Both the position numbers and the translations under genes were made by a program. DNA of 64,000 nt from Glycomyces albidus. Lineage in GTDB: Bacteria > Actinomycetota > Actinomycetes > Mycobacteriales > Micromonosporaceae. The notes below the pieces were generated by a model. That model did not search any database. It worked only from the letters and a program-made list of their open reading frames with translations, and was not told the DNA's origin. The stretch spans positions 23,363 through 87,362 of the forward strand of contig NZ_WIAO01000020.1 in NCBI RefSeq assembly GCF_009451885.1, given 5' to 3'. Shown here piece after piece: positions 49,569 to 58,660 of the stretch; within the stretch, counting starts at the first letter, position 1, and each line of letters opens with the position of its first letter.

Positions 49569-50694
49569 GCTTGACCTCCCCTTCCCACACGTCGTAGCGG
49601 GCGCCGGCGAGGCGGTCGGGCACGTCGCCGGCCACCGCGCAGGTGATGAGCGTCTGCGGGGCGGCCTCGGCGTACTCGGCGAGGCGCTCGCGGCGCGTGG
49701 CGTCGAGCTCGGCGAACACGTCGTCGAGGATCAGGATCGGCGCGGTGCCGTCCGCGCGCAGGAGTTCGAAGGCGCCCAGGCGCAGCGCCAGCGCCACCGA
49801 CCAGGTCTCACCGTGGGAGGCGTAGCCCTTGACGGGGAGGCTGCCGAGCACGAGGTCGAGGTCGTCGCGGTGGGGGCCGACGAGGGTGGAGCCGCGTTCG
49901 ACCTCCTTGGCGCGGGCGGCGGCGAGCGCGGCGGCGAGGCGGGCGGCGAGCACGTCGCGGTCGGCGGTGAGGCCGTCGCCGAGTTCGGACTCGTAGGCGA
50001 GGGCGACCTCGGAGCGCCCGTCGGCGATCTTGGCGTGGGCTTTGGCGACGGGTTCGGCGAGGTCGTCGAGGAGGGCGAGGCGCCCGGCCATGAGTTCGGC
50101 GCCGTGGGCGGCGAGGTGCGCGTCCCAGGCGTCGAGGGTGGCCATCTCGGCGCCGCCGGGGCCGCGGCCGCCGGTCTTCTTCGCGAGGTAGGCGGTGCGC
50201 AGGAGGGTGTTGCGCTGTTTGAGGACGCGTTCGTAGTCGGCGCGGACGCCGGCGAAGCGCGGGTAGCGGGCGCACAGGAGCTCGTCGAGGTAGCGGCGGC
50301 GCGCGGAGGGTTCGCCGCGGACGAGCGCGAGGTCCTCGGGGGCGAAGGCGATGGCCTTGAGCGCGCCGATGATCTCGCGGGGGCGTTTGAGGTCGGTGCG
50401 GCCCAGCCTGGCCTTGTTGGACTTGCCGGGGACGATCGCGAGCTCGGCGAGGAGGCGGCGGGACTCGTGGAGGATCTCGGCGCGGACGACGGCCTGCTCG
50501 CAGCCCTGCCGGACCAGGGGGGCGTCGGTGGAGACGCGGTGGGAGCGGAGGTTCGCCAGGTAGACCAGGGCCTCGACCAGGTTGGTCTTGCCGTGTCCGT
50601 TGGGGCCCACCAGGATCGAGGGCCCCTCGTCGAACATGACCTGGGCGTGCGCGTAGGACCGGAAGTCCGTCAACTGCAGCTGTCGTACACGCAC
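49558..50694 (-). CDS. recF: DNA replication/repair protein RecF
   Basis: RecF (378 aa) is an SMC-like ATPase that loads RecA at single-stranded gaps. It begins with VRQLQLTDFRSYAHAQVMFD and has Walker A VGPNGHGKTNLVEALVYLAN (about residues 30-49), the ABC signature region and Walker B ILILDDVFAELDATRRERL near the C-terminus. The GTG at 50694 is taken as start because the family begins at this point. The gene overlaps dciA and follows gnd by about 110 bases. Length is normal. Confidence 0.95.
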   Translation of the reverse strand: MRVRQLQLTDFRSYAHAQVMFDEGPSILVGPNGHGKTNLVEALVYLANLRSHRVSTDAPLVRQGCEQAVVRAEILHESRRLLAELAIVPGKSNKARLGRTDLKRPREIIGALKAIAFAPEDLALVRGEPSARRRYLDELLCARYPRFAGVRADYERVLKQRNTLLRTAYLAKKTGGRGPGGAEMATLDAWDAHLAAHGAELMAGRLALLDDLAEPVAKAHAKIADGRSEVALAYESELGDGLTADRDVLAARLAAALAAARAKEVERGSTLVGPHRDDLDLVLGSLPVKGYASHGETWSVALALRLGAFELLRADGTAPILILDDVFAELDATRRERLAEYAEAAPQTLITCAVAGDVPDRLAGARYDVWEGEVKRVL

Positions 50695-50804
50695 GCCTCT
50701 ATCCTGCCGCGTCGCTCGGGGGCGCTGCGTGCGAGCCCCCGCAAAGTGTTCGGTCGGACGTCGCGGGGCGCCGGGCCGGTCCCGGCACCGGCGGCTCCGC
50801 GGCG

Positions 50805-51680
50805 CTACTCGGATTTGACGGCGTGGCCGCCGAACTGGTTGCGGAGGGCCGCGACGGCCTTCATCGCCGGGGAGTCCTCCTGGCGCGAGGTGAAGCGGGC
50901 GAACAGCGATTCGGTGATGGCCGGGAGCGGGACGCGCAGGCGGATGCCCTCGTCCACGGTCCAGCGGCCTTCGCCGGAGTCCTCGACGTAGCCCTTGATG
51001 CGGGAGAGCTCGGGGTCCTCTTCGAGGGCGCGGTCCATGAGGTCGAGGAGCCAGGAGCGGATGACGGTGCCCGAGCGCCAGGACTTGAAGATCTCGGGGA
51101 CGTTGTCGACGTACTCGCTGGCTTCGAGGAGCTCGTAGCCTTCGGCGTAGGCCTGCATCATGGCGTACTCGATGCCGTTGTGGACCATCTTCGCGTAGTG
51201 GCCGGCGCCGACGCCGCCGGCGTGGACGAAGCCGAACTCGCCTTCGGGCTTGAGCGCGTCGAAGACCGGCTGGAGGCGCTGCACGTCGGCTTCGGCGCCG
51301 CCGACCATGAGGGCGTACCCCTCGGTCAGGCCCCACACGCCGCCGGAGACGCCGGCGTCGATGTAGCCGATGCCGTGCTGGGCGAGCGCCTGCGCGTTGA
51401 CCGCGTCGTCGGTGAAGCGGGAGTTGCCGCCGTCGACGACGATGTCGCCCTCGGACAGGAGCCCGGCCAGTTCGGCCACGGTGGACCGGGTGGGTTCCCC
51501 GGCGGGGACCATGACCCACACGGCCCGGGGGGCCTCGAGCGCGTCGACCAGTGCCGCGAGCGAGCCGACGTCGGCCACGTCCGGGTTGCGGTCGTACCCG
51601 ACGACCTGGTGTCCAGCCTTTTCGAGCCGCAACTTCATGTTGCCGCCCATCTTGCCGAGCCCGATCATGCCCAGTTGCAT
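50805..51680 (-). CDS. gnd: 6-phosphogluconate dehydrogenase, decarboxylating (short GndA type)
   Basis: A 291-aa 6-phosphogluconate dehydrogenase of the short YqeC/GndA-like class: 6-phosphogluconate to ribulose-5-phosphate plus CO2. The Rossmann start is QLGMIGLGKMGGNMKLRLEK, substrate-binding motifs are DGGNSRF and DAGVSGGVWGLTEGYALMVG, and catalytic Lys/His lie in GVGAGHYAKMVHNGIEYAMM. ATG at 51680 has AGGGGG upstream. Its place between dnaN and recF is standard in actinobacteria. Cofactor choice (NAD or NADP) is not decided here. Confidence 0.94.
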   Translation of the reverse strand: MQLGMIGLGKMGGNMKLRLEKAGHQVVGYDRNPDVADVGSLAALVDALEAPRAVWVMVPAGEPTRSTVAELAGLLSEGDIVVDGGNSRFTDDAVNAQALAQHGIGYIDAGVSGGVWGLTEGYALMVGGAEADVQRLQPVFDALKPEGEFGFVHAGGVGAGHYAKMVHNGIEYAMMQAYAEGYELLEASEYVDNVPEIFKSWRSGTVIRSWLLDLMDRALEEDPELSRIKGYVEDSGEGRWTVDEGIRLRVPLPAITESLFARFTSRQEDSPAMKAVAALRNQFGGHAVKSE

Positions 51681-51762
51681 GTCGCGCCCCCTCTCTGGAG
51701 AAGAGTCCAGTACATCCGCTTCAGCGAAGCCGTGCGCCAGGGTCACTCACGTCGTTGTGGGG

Positions 51763-52911
51763 TCAGGCGTCCCAACGCAATGGTTGCAGCATGTACAGGT
51801 ACACGTCGTGGTTTGTGTCGGAATCCTCATCTTCGGGCGCGGGCTGCCCCGTCATCACGACCGGCTTCCCCAGTTCGTTCATCTTGAACGCGGTGTAGGG
51901 GGCGTCGACGGCGGAGAGGCCGTCGAGCAGGTAGGTCGGGTTGAACGCGATCTTGCCCGGTTCGCCGTCGAGCGAGCAGTCCATGGCCTCGGAGGCCTTG
52001 GCGTCCTCGGCGCCGCCGGCCTCGACCACGAGCCCGTCCTCGTCGAACGAGAGGCGGATGGGCGAGTTGCGGTCGCCGACGAGCGCGACGCGGCGGGCCA
52101 CCTCGATGAGTTCGGCGGTCTTGACCTTCAGCGTGGTCGCGTACGAGGTGGCGAGGAGGCTGCGCAGCGGCGGGAGCTGGCCGTCGAGGACCCGCGAGGT
52201 GGTCTGGCGGCCGCCGGCGGTGAAGCCGATCATGCCGGGGGCGCCTTCGGTGCCCATGGGGACGGCGATGGTCACCGGCCCGGAGAGGGACCCGAAGGTG
52301 CGGGCGGTGTCGGCGAGGGCCTTGGCGGGGACGAGCACGGTGACGGCGACGTCGGAGGCGTTCGGCTCCCAGGAGGAGTCGCGGATCGCCATGCGGTACC
52401 GGTCGGTGGCGAGCATGCCGATGCCGCCGCCGGTCATCTCGATCTGGACGCCGGTCATCGTCGGCAGGGTCTCGTCCTTGCCGGCGGCGACGGCGGTCTG
52501 GGCGACGGCCTTCGCGAACTCCTCGGCGTCGATGGTCCCGATCGCCTCGGGCATCTGCGGCAGCGAGGGGTAGTCCTCCAGGGGCATGGTCGGCAGGGTG
52601 AAGCGGGCCGACCCGCACGTGAGTTCGGCGTGGGGGCCGTCGACGACGAAGTCGACCGGCTTGTTCGGGAGCGCCTTGACGATCTCGGCGAGGAGCTTGC
52701 CCGAGACCAGCGCGGTCCCGGCGGACTCCCCGGTGACCTCGACGATGACGCGGGTGGAGATCTCGTAGTCGAAGCCGGAGATGGTCAGGGTGCCCTCGTC
52801 GACCGACAGGCGGGCGCCTGCGAGGACGGGGACCGACGGGCGGGCCGGGAGGCTCTTCGCGGTCCAGGACACCGCGTCGGCGAAGGTGTCTCGATCGACT
52901 TGGAACTTCAT
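51763..52911 (-). CDS. dnaN: DNA polymerase III sliding clamp (beta subunit)
   Basis: DnaN (382 aa) forms the ring-shaped dimer that tethers DNA polymerase III and other factors to DNA. It has the three repeated clamp domains, with conserved VSWTAKSLPARPSVPVLAGA at the start, the domain 2 segment KDETLPTMTGVQIEMTGGGI, and the C-terminal MLQPLRW that shapes the client-binding pocket. ATG at 52911 has AGAAGGAG about seven bases upstream. The oriC region lies directly before it. Confidence 0.97.
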   Translation of the reverse strand: MKFQVDRDTFADAVSWTAKSLPARPSVPVLAGARLSVDEGTLTISGFDYEISTRVIVEVTGESAGTALVSGKLLAEIVKALPNKPVDFVVDGPHAELTCGSARFTLPTMPLEDYPSLPQMPEAIGTIDAEEFAKAVAQTAVAAGKDETLPTMTGVQIEMTGGGIGMLATDRYRMAIRDSSWEPNASDVAVTVLVPAKALADTARTFGSLSGPVTIAVPMGTEGAPGMIGFTAGGRQTTSRVLDGQLPPLRSLLATSYATTLKVKTAELIEVARRVALVGDRNSPIRLSFDEDGLVVEAGGAEDAKASEAMDCSLDGEPGKIAFNPTYLLDGLSAVDAPYTAFKMNELGKPVVMTGQPAPEDEDSDTNHDVYLYMLQPLRWDA

Positions 52912-52929
52912 GGGTCGCTCCTTCTGGAT

Positions 52930-53300
52930 GAAGCTCGGTTGTTCACAGCGCTATTACTAATGGTTTCTCTATAGATATAACTGTCGTCGTAGTAGTCGGT
53001 GCTGTGGAAACTGTGGAAAACCCGCCTTTCCGCAGCTCTTTCACGGTTCCGGCCTGTGGACGGCCTGTGGAGAACCTGTGGATGAATCAGGAGCTTATCC
53101 ACAGGCACCGACACCCGCCGAGTTTTCCACATCTCGTCCACAGCCTCATCCACAGCTTTTCCACAGGTTATGCACAGGCTTCTCCACAGCCTCAACGCGA
53201 ATCAGAATCGCACTCCCGCGTGTTCTCCACACTCTGTCCACAGGCTTTCCACAGATTCCCGGGCTTTTCCACAGCTTTTCCACAACCTTGTCCACAGGCC
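52930..53300. other. Chromosomal replication origin (oriC)
   Basis: The 392-base dnaA-dnaN gap is packed with about 18 DnaA-box-like motifs (TCCACA/TGTGGA cores on both strands), including the exact TTATCCACA at 53095-53103 and TTGTCCACA at 53288-53296, and near-consensus sites at 53134 and 53146. An AT-rich stretch (CTATTACTAATGG, ATAGATATAA, 52951-52980) next to dnaN could be the unwinding element. Gene order around it matches actinobacterial origins. Many boxes are weak variants, as in Streptomyces origins. Confidence 0.93.
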
Positions 53301-53303
53301 CGC

Positions 53304-55157
53304 TCACTCGTCGGTGTGTTTCAAACGGTTCGTCAATTCCGCGATCTGGTTGTAGAGCGCGCGCCGCTCGGACATCTGCTTGCGGATCTTCTTGTTCGCG
53401 TGCATGACCGTGGTGTGGTCGCGGCCGCCGAACGCCTGCCCGATCCGCGGCAGCGACATGTCGGTCAACTCCCGGCACAGGTACATGGCCACCTGGCGGG
53501 CGTTCACGAGGATCCGCGAGCGCGAGTTCCCCTTGAGGTCGGCGGAGGCGACGCCGAAGTAGTCCGCGGTGGCCTGCATGATCTGGTCGACGGTGACCTC
53601 GGCGGTGTTGCCGCCCTCGGGGATGAAGTCGTGCAGCACCTCTTCGGCCAGGCCCAGGTCGACGGGCTTCTTGTTCAGGCTGGCGTACGCGGTGACGCGG
53701 ATGAGCGCGCCTTCGAGCTCGCGGATGGAGTGGTGGATCTGGGTGGCGATGAACTCGACCGCGTCGGTGGGCACGTTCAGCTCGTCCTGGACGGCCTTCT
53801 TGCGCAGGATCGCGATGCGCGTCTCCAGGTCCGGCGGCTGGATGTCGGCGAGCAGGCCCCACTCGAAGCGGGTCCGCAGCCGGTCCTCGAGGGTCTGGAG
53901 CTGCTTCGGCGAGCGGTCCGAGGAGATCACGAGCTGCTTGTTCGCGTTGTGGAGCGCGTTGAAGGTGTGGAAGAACTCCTCCTGGGTGCGCTCCCGGTCC
54001 ATGAGGAACTGGATGTCGTCGATGAGCAGGATGTCGACGTCCCGGTATCGGCGCTGGAACGCCTGCTGGCGCCGGTCCGAGAGGGAGTTGATGAAGTCGT
54101 TGGTGAACTCCTCGGTGGTCACGTACCGCACCGAGTGGGCGGTGCCGAGGTCGTGCGCGTAGTGCCCGACCGCGTGGAGGAGGTGGGTCTTGCCGAGCCC
54201 GGAGCCGCCGTAGATGAACAGCGGGTTGTACGCCTTCGCGGGGGCTTCGGCCACGGCGAACGCGGCCGCGTGCGCGAACCGGTTGGACGAGCCGATGACG
54301 AACGTGTCGAAGTTGTAGCGCGGGTTGAGCCGGCCGACCCCGTCGACGGCCTTGGCGGGCGCGGCCTGGTGTGCCTTGGTGATGTGGCCGCGGCGCTCGG
54401 GATCGGGGTCGTCCGAGGGCGGGGGCGCGACCGGCGGCGACGCCTGGTCCTTGTGCCCGTCCGCGCGGCGGGCCGCGGTCTCGGAGAGGACCCGCTCGAG
54501 CTCGGCCCCGTCGGCGGGGGGCGGCCCGTGGTGCGGCTCCTCCCAGCGGGGGCCCTCGGCCTCGGCGGGGCGGGCCGGCTGGTGCGGGATCGCGGCGGGC
54601 CGCTCGGGCTCGGTCTCGGCGGGGCGTTCGGCCTGTCGTTCGGTCTGGCGTTCGGCCGCGCGCTCTCCGGACCGGAACGCGGCGGTGTCGAACAGGCTCG
54701 GCGGGTTCTGGGCGGCCTGCTTGGGGACCGCCCGGTGCGGTTCGGCGCCGGGCGCGGGGCCGTCGAAGCTGGGCCGCTCGAACACGATGGTCGCGTCGGC
54801 CGCGTCGTGCGCGGCGGCGCCGTTCGCGGGCCCCTCGGAGGCCGGCTGCGGCTCGGCCGCCGGCTCCGGAGCAGGGGCGGTGTCGGCCTGCTTCTCCTGC
54901 AAGGTGACCGCGATCTGCGTCGGCTGGCCCAGATGCCGGGAGAGGGCCTCGCTGATCGGGACGCGGAGCTTCGACTCGAAGGCCGAGCGGGCGAACTTGT
55001 CGGGGGCGGCCACGATGAACGTGCCCGGCATCGACAGCACGGGCTGGGACAGCCGCATCCACGCCGCCTGCTGGCGGGTGAGCGAGGACGCCTCAGCCAG
55101 CTCGGCGGTCACCGCCGACCAGACTGCCGACAGATCTCGGTCGGTCACGTTCGCCAT
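53304..55157 (-). CDS. dnaA: Chromosomal replication initiator protein DnaA
   Basis: DnaA (617 aa) binds DnaA boxes and unwinds oriC. Domain I is [20 protein letters not shown]; domain II is a very long acidic/Pro/Ala linker (about 120-300), as in Streptomyces. The AAA+ domain has Walker [20 protein letters not shown], Walker [14 protein letters not shown] and the sensor/arginine finger region [17 protein letters not shown]. Domain IV has [21 protein letters not shown] give the ATG at 55157; a GTG at 55148 has better spacing from AAAGGG and may be the true start. Confidence 0.97.
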   Translation of the reverse strand: MANVTDRDLSAVWSAVTAELAEASSLTRQQAAWMRLSQPVLSMPGTFIVAAPDKFARSAFESKLRVPISEALSRHLGQPTQIAVTLQEKQADTAPAPEPAAEPQPASEGPANGAAAHDAADATIVFERPSFDGPAPGAEPHRAVPKQAAQNPPSLFDTAAFRSGERAAERQTERQAERPAETEPERPAAIPHQPARPAEAEGPRWEEPHHGPPPADGAELERVLSETAARRADGHKDQASPPVAPPPSDDPDPERRGHITKAHQAAPAKAVDGVGRLNPRYNFDTFVIGSSNRFAHAAAFAVAEAPAKAYNPLFIYGGSGLGKTHLLHAVGHYAHDLGTAHSVRYVTTEEFTNDFINSLSDRRQQAFQRRYRDVDILLIDDIQFLMDRERTQEEFFHTFNALHNANKQLVISSDRSPKQLQTLEDRLRTRFEWGLLADIQPPDLETRIAILRKKAVQDELNVPTDAVEFIATQIHHSIRELEGALIRVTAYASLNKKPVDLGLAEEVLHDFIPEGGNTAEVTVDQIMQATADYFGVASADLKGNSRSRILVNARQVAMYLCRELTDMSLPRIGQAFGGRDHTTVMHANKKIRKQMSERRALYNQIAELTNRLKHTDE

Positions 55158-55777
55158 CCCTTTGTGCTCGTCGTCTGTCCCCGACCGGTCGGTTTCGCGA
55201 AGTCCGGGGGCCGCAGCCGGTAGGCTCCGATGCAGGCGTTCCGCACCGCCGCACCCGGTTCCCCCGGTGCCGCCCGCAGTGCGTCCCAGCAAGTTTTCCA
55301 CAGGTTATCCACAGGCCTTCAGGTGCCCTGTGCACATGCGCCGCTTGTGACAATGTTTCCCGAATCACGGGGGTGACCTGGTATTTCTCGCAGGTCACCG
55401 GAGGATGCCGTTCCGGCGCCGCGAAACTCGCCCACGATCGGGGCAAAGTTATCCACAGGCTGCTCGCATCGGTCGCGGGAGCTCTGCGGACGCCTCCGGA
55501 GGACCGCTCGAAGGCGTCTCGGAAGGACGGTCGCCGCCGCCGTCCCCGCCCGGCCGGACCGCCCCCGGGTTGGCGGCGCCGCCGCCGCGGCGAGTAACAT
55601 GAGGTGGTTGCCCGTCGAACCAGAGGGGCATGCCACACCCGCCGTCCGCGGCTGGGGCGGCGCGCGAATGCCCTGCTAGGCTGTTCTCCGCGTCCCCGCA
55701 GCCCGCCGCCGGGCCGGGTCAGGCCCGGGGGGCCGCCGACGCAGTGGCAATTTGATTCGTAATGGGAGACATCCGTC
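55158..55777. other. dnaA-rpmH intergenic region with DnaA boxes
   Basis: A 620-base non-coding region holding the divergent promoters of dnaA and rpmH. It contains two exact TTATCCACA boxes at 55305-55313 and 55449-55457, plus a TTTTCCACA at 55294. These could mediate DnaA autoregulation or belong to a second oriC sub-region. No conserved small ORF was seen; a GC-rich inverted segment at 55370-55400 (GTGACCTG/CAGGTCAC) is also present. Confidence 0.6.
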
Positions 55778-55915
55778 GTGAGCAAGCGCACCTACCAGCC
55801 GAACAACCGCCGTCGCAAGCGCACCCACGGCTTCCGGCTGCGCATGCGCACCCGTGCCGGCCGCGCCATCGTCAACGCGCGCCGCAACAAGGGTCGCAAG
55901 CAGCTGACCGTCTGA
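55778..55915 (+). CDS. rpmH: 50S ribosomal protein L34
   Basis: A 45-aa basic protein, too short for many callers: [20 protein letters not shown] followed by [20 protein letters not shown] and KQLTV. It is nearly identical to actinobacterial L34. It starts with GTG at 55778, preceded by GGGAGAC. It is the first gene of the rightward operon rpmH-rnpA-yidD-yidC-jag-rsmG, standard next to oriC. Confidence 0.97.
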   Translation: MSKRTYQPNNRRRKRTHGFRLRMRTRAGRAIVNARRNKGRKQLTV

Positions 55916-55984
55916 GCGCTTGCCTCCGGACCCCTGCACCTCCGGGCGCTCGAACGACCGCCCGGCAGGGGTCCCGATGAGGAC

Positions 55985-56428
55985 GTGATCCAGGTGCTTC
56001 CAGCCGACGCGCGCATCCGCAGCAGCCGGGACTTCGGTGCCGCGCTCAAGCGCGGCCGCCGCGCCGCCCGCGGCGGCGTCGTCGTGCACTGGGCACCCGC
56101 GCCCCGACCGGCGGACGCTGAACCGGCAGACACCGACACGCCCGATCCGACGACACCGTCCGAAGCCGATGCGAACCGCACGGCGCGGGCGGGTTTCGTC
56201 GTCTCCAAGGCCGTCGGCAACGCCGTCGTCCGCAACAAGGTCAAGCGCCGCCTCCGCCACGCCGCCGCCGCCGAGCTGCCGCACTGGCCCGCCGGGACCG
56301 ACGTCGTCGTCCGGGCCACCCCGAAGGCCGCCGAACGCGACTTCAGCGAGCTCCAGCGCGACCTCTCCGAAGCCGTGAAGGCGGCCCGCAGCGCCAAAGG
56401 CGGCCGCTCCCGCCGGGGCCGGCCATGA
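55985..56428 (+). CDS. rnpA: Ribonuclease P protein component with low-complexity insertion
   Basis: RnpA (147 aa; family average about 115-125) is the protein subunit of RNase P, which matures tRNA 5' ends. [21 protein letters not shown] opens the fold (split), and the RNR-type helix is [20 protein letters not shown]. Between them, at about residues 38-68, is a Pro/Asp/Ala-rich insertion ([20 protein letters not shown]) absent from most homologues. The GTG at 55985 is one possible start; a GTG three codons later gives the conserved VLPADARI. Its stop overlaps yidD (ATGA). Confidence 0.92.
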   Translation: MIQVLPADARIRSSRDFGAALKRGRRAARGGVVVHWAPAPRPADAEPADTDTPDPTTPSEADANRTARAGFVVSKAVGNAVVRNKVKRRLRHAAAAELPHWPAGTDVVVRATPKAAERDFSELQRDLSEAVKAARSAKGGRSRRGRP

Positions 56429-56958
56429 CGGTCCCCGCGGCCGGACCGGCACCCCGGCCGACGCCCCTCGCCGCAGCACTCCGCCGCCGTTCCCCCACGG
56501 CCCCTTCCGACTCCGGATCCGCCGACCGTGCCACGCCGGCGGCACTCGGAGCCGGTTCACTCCAGGCGCCGTGCGGCTGCTCGGCTTCGGAGCCCTGCGT
56601 TTGTTCGCCTTCGGCGCCGTGCGCTTGTTCGCCTTCGGCACTCTGCACTTGTTCGCCTTCAGCGAAAGCCCTTGAACGCGAGGCGGAATCCCCCCTGGTC
56701 CGAGTGGTCGGCGCCCCGGTGGTCGCGTACCGTCGGTGGATAAGCCCGGCCCTCCCGGCCCGCTGCCGCTTCTACCCCAGTTGCAGCGCATATACCCTTG
56801 AGGCGCTGTCCCGGCACGGAGTCGTGCGTGGCATATGGTTGAGCCTGCGACGCCTGGGACGGTGCCACCCCTTTCATGCGGGGGGTTTCGACCCCGTGCC
56901 CCCTCGGCATGACCATGTGAAGCATTCGAAGAGCGAGATGACTGGAGTCCGCAAGTGA
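56425..56958 (+). CDS. yidD: Membrane protein insertion efficiency factor YidD with Cys-rich extension
   Basis: YidD assists YidC/Sec-dependent membrane protein insertion. The conserved 70-residue core is at about 91-160: [54 protein letters not shown], with its three usual cysteines. The N-terminal 90 residues are not part of the family. They contain four 8-residue repeats of the C-x-C-S-x-S-x-x type (residues 50-81), adding eight cysteines. The start is supported by the 4-base overlap with rnpA (ATGA), and no in-frame ATG lies nearer the core. The extension may be real or non-essential. Confidence 0.87.
   Translation: MTVPAAGPAPRPTPLAAALRRRSPTAPSDSGSADRATPAALGAGSLQAPCGCSASEPCVCSPSAPCACSPSALCTCSPSAKALEREAESPLVRVVGAPVVAYRRWISPALPARCRFYPSCSAYTLEALSRHGVVRGIWLSLRRLGRCHPFHAGGFDPVPPRHDHVKHSKSEMTGVRK
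56572..56667 (+). repeat. Four tandem 24-bp repeats within yidD
   Basis: Units at 56572-56595, 56596-56619, 56620-56643 and 56644-56667 share the form TGCGNTTGTTCGCCTTCGGC plus four variable bases; the first unit is the most diverged. Each encodes C-x-C-S-x-S-x-x. The reading frame is conserved because the period is a multiple of three. Confidence 0.85.
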
Positions 56959-58064
56959 TGGAGTGGGCCTACGACGGCGTGTCCTGGGTGCTACTGCGGT
57001 GGCACGACCTCTGGTCGAACGTCTTCGACGGCAACCAGGCGCTGGCCACCGACTGGGCGTGGGTCCTCGCCATCGTCGGCGTCGTCATCACCCTGCGGGT
57101 GATCCTCTTCCCGCTGTTCGTCAAGCAGATCCAGTCGCAGCGCGCGATGCAGAAGCTCGCCCCCGAGATCAAGGCGCTCCAGGAGCGCTACAAAGGCGAC
57201 CGCGAGACGCTCCAGAAAGAGATGATGGAGCTGTACCGGAAGGAGAAGGCCAACCCGCTCATGGGCTGCCTTCCCATCCTGATCCAGATGCCCGTCTTCC
57301 TGGCGCTCTTCCACGTGCTCCGCCGTCCGGACCCCGACCAGACGATGAACACGACGCTCTACTTCTGGACGCAGAGCGACTGGGACACCTACGTCGACGC
57401 GAAGCTGTTCGGCGCGCCGTTCTGGAGCACGTTCCTCACCTCCGGCGACCAGTTGGCCGCAGTGGACTCCACGCCCCTCGTGGTGAAGCTCGTCGCCGGC
57501 GTCCTCGGCGCGGCGATGATCCTGACGACCTTCCTGACCACCCGTCAGATGATCCTCAAGACCGGCTGGAACGAGGACCCCAACCAGCGGATGATCCAGA
57601 AGGTGATGCTCTACGGCATCCCGGTCATCATGATCTTCTCCGCCGGCGCGTTCCCGATCGGCGTGGTCATCTACTGGACCGTGAACAACCTCTTCTCGCT
57701 GGCGCAGCAGCAGTACGTGCTGCACAAGTACCCGCCGCCCGCGCAGAGCGCCTCGGCCAAGCCGCCGAAGCCCGGAACCAAGGCCCACGAGAAGATGCTC
57801 GAGGAGCAGCGCGAGGCCGAGCGGCGCCGCAAGGAACTGGCCCCCAAGCCGGGCAAGCGGCCGAAGCCCGCCGCCGCGAACACCCCGAAGCCGAAGCAGG
57901 ACCCCAAGCCGAGCGCGAACGGCTCGTCGGTCAACGGCTCGGACGGCGCCGGCACCGTCAAGGGCGGTCCGGGCTCGGGCAAGAACCTCTCGCGGGCGGA
58001 GCGCATCGCGCGGGCCAAGAAGGTCAGCGGTGCACAGCAGGCCTCCAAGAAGAAAAAAGGCTAG
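56958..58064 (+). CDS. yidC: Membrane protein insertase YidC (Oxa1 family)
   Basis: YidC inserts proteins into the cytoplasmic membrane, alone or with SecYEG. The 368-aa protein has five helices: near the N-terminus WAWVLAIVGVVITLRVILFP, then the cytosolic hairpin QRAMQKLAPEIKALQERYKG, then LMGCLPILIQMPVFLALFHV, VVKLVAGVLGAAMILTTFLT and GAFPIGVVIYWTVNNLFSLA. The conserved Arg in TM2 (LRVILFPLF) lines the hydrophilic groove. The C-terminal 100 residues are a basic, Lys/Pro-rich tail for ribosome contact. The ATG at 56958 overlaps the yidD TGA (TGATG). A GTG one codon earlier is the alternative. Confidence 0.96.
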   Translation: MEWAYDGVSWVLLRWHDLWSNVFDGNQALATDWAWVLAIVGVVITLRVILFPLFVKQIQSQRAMQKLAPEIKALQERYKGDRETLQKEMMELYRKEKANPLMGCLPILIQMPVFLALFHVLRRPDPDQTMNTTLYFWTQSDWDTYVDAKLFGAPFWSTFLTSGDQLAAVDSTPLVVKLVAGVLGAAMILTTFLTTRQMILKTGWNEDPNQRMIQKVMLYGIPVIMIFSAGAFPIGVVIYWTVNNLFSLAQQQYVLHKYPPPAQSASAKPPKPGTKAHEKMLEEQREAERRRKELAPKPGKRPKPAAANTPKPKQDPKPSANGSSVNGSDGAGTVKGGPGSGKNLSRAERIARAKKVSGAQQASKKKKG

Positions 58065-58154
58065 GGGGAGGATCCGAGGCGGCGCAGGCGCCACCGGATC
58101 AGCCACAATGGTGCAAACTAGGCTTATAACGAGCGATAGGACGAGTTGGCAATT

Positions 58155-58652
58155 ATGGGAGCAACGGTGCGGGAGGACGAGGTGGCCTCCGAAGACGACC
58201 TCTTTGAGCAGAGCGAAGTGGCGGCCGACTACATGGAAGGCCTCCTCGACATCCTCGACCTCGACGGGGACATCGACGAACTCGTCGTCGGCGACCGCCC
58301 TCAGGTCGAGATCGTCGGCGAGGACCTCGGCGGCCTCGTCGGACCCAAGGGACAGACCCTCGAAGCCCTGCAGGAACTGTGCCGCCTCGCGGTGTACCGC
58401 AAGACCGGGGACCACTCGCGCCTGATGCTCGACATCGGGGGCTACCGCGCCGGGCGCCGCAAGAAGCTCACCGAGCTGGCCGAGAAGACCGCCAAGCGGG
58501 TCCTCGAGACCGGCAGCGTCGTGAAGCTCGACCCGATGAGCGCCTTCGAGCGGAAGTGCGTCCACGACGTCATCAACGCGACCGACGGCGTCCAGAGCGA
58601 ATCCGAAGGCGCCGAACCGCGCCGCCGGGTCGTCGTGAAGCCGGCGGAGTAG
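58155..58652 (+). CDS. jag: Jag/KhpB-like KH-R3H RNA-binding protein
   Basis: A 165-aa single-stranded-nucleic-acid-binding protein with a KH domain (about 40-100, GEDLGGLVGPKGQTLEALQE) and an R3H domain (about 105-160, TAKRVLETGSVVKLDPMSAF ERKCVHDVI, split), the Jag/SpoIIIJ-associated/KhpB family. It binds RNA and influences cell division and envelope genes in Gram-positive bacteria. The long Jag-N domain of Firmicutes is absent. ATG at 58155; a TTG at 58146 is possible but has no better RBS. It lies between yidC and rsmG. Confidence 0.9.
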   Translation: MGATVREDEVASEDDLFEQSEVAADYMEGLLDILDLDGDIDELVVGDRPQVEIVGEDLGGLVGPKGQTLEALQELCRLAVYRKTGDHSRLMLDIGGYRAGRRKKLTELAEKTAKRVLETGSVVKLDPMSAFERKCVHDVINATDGVQSESEGAEPRRRVVVKPAE

Positions 58653-58660
58653 TCGATCGA

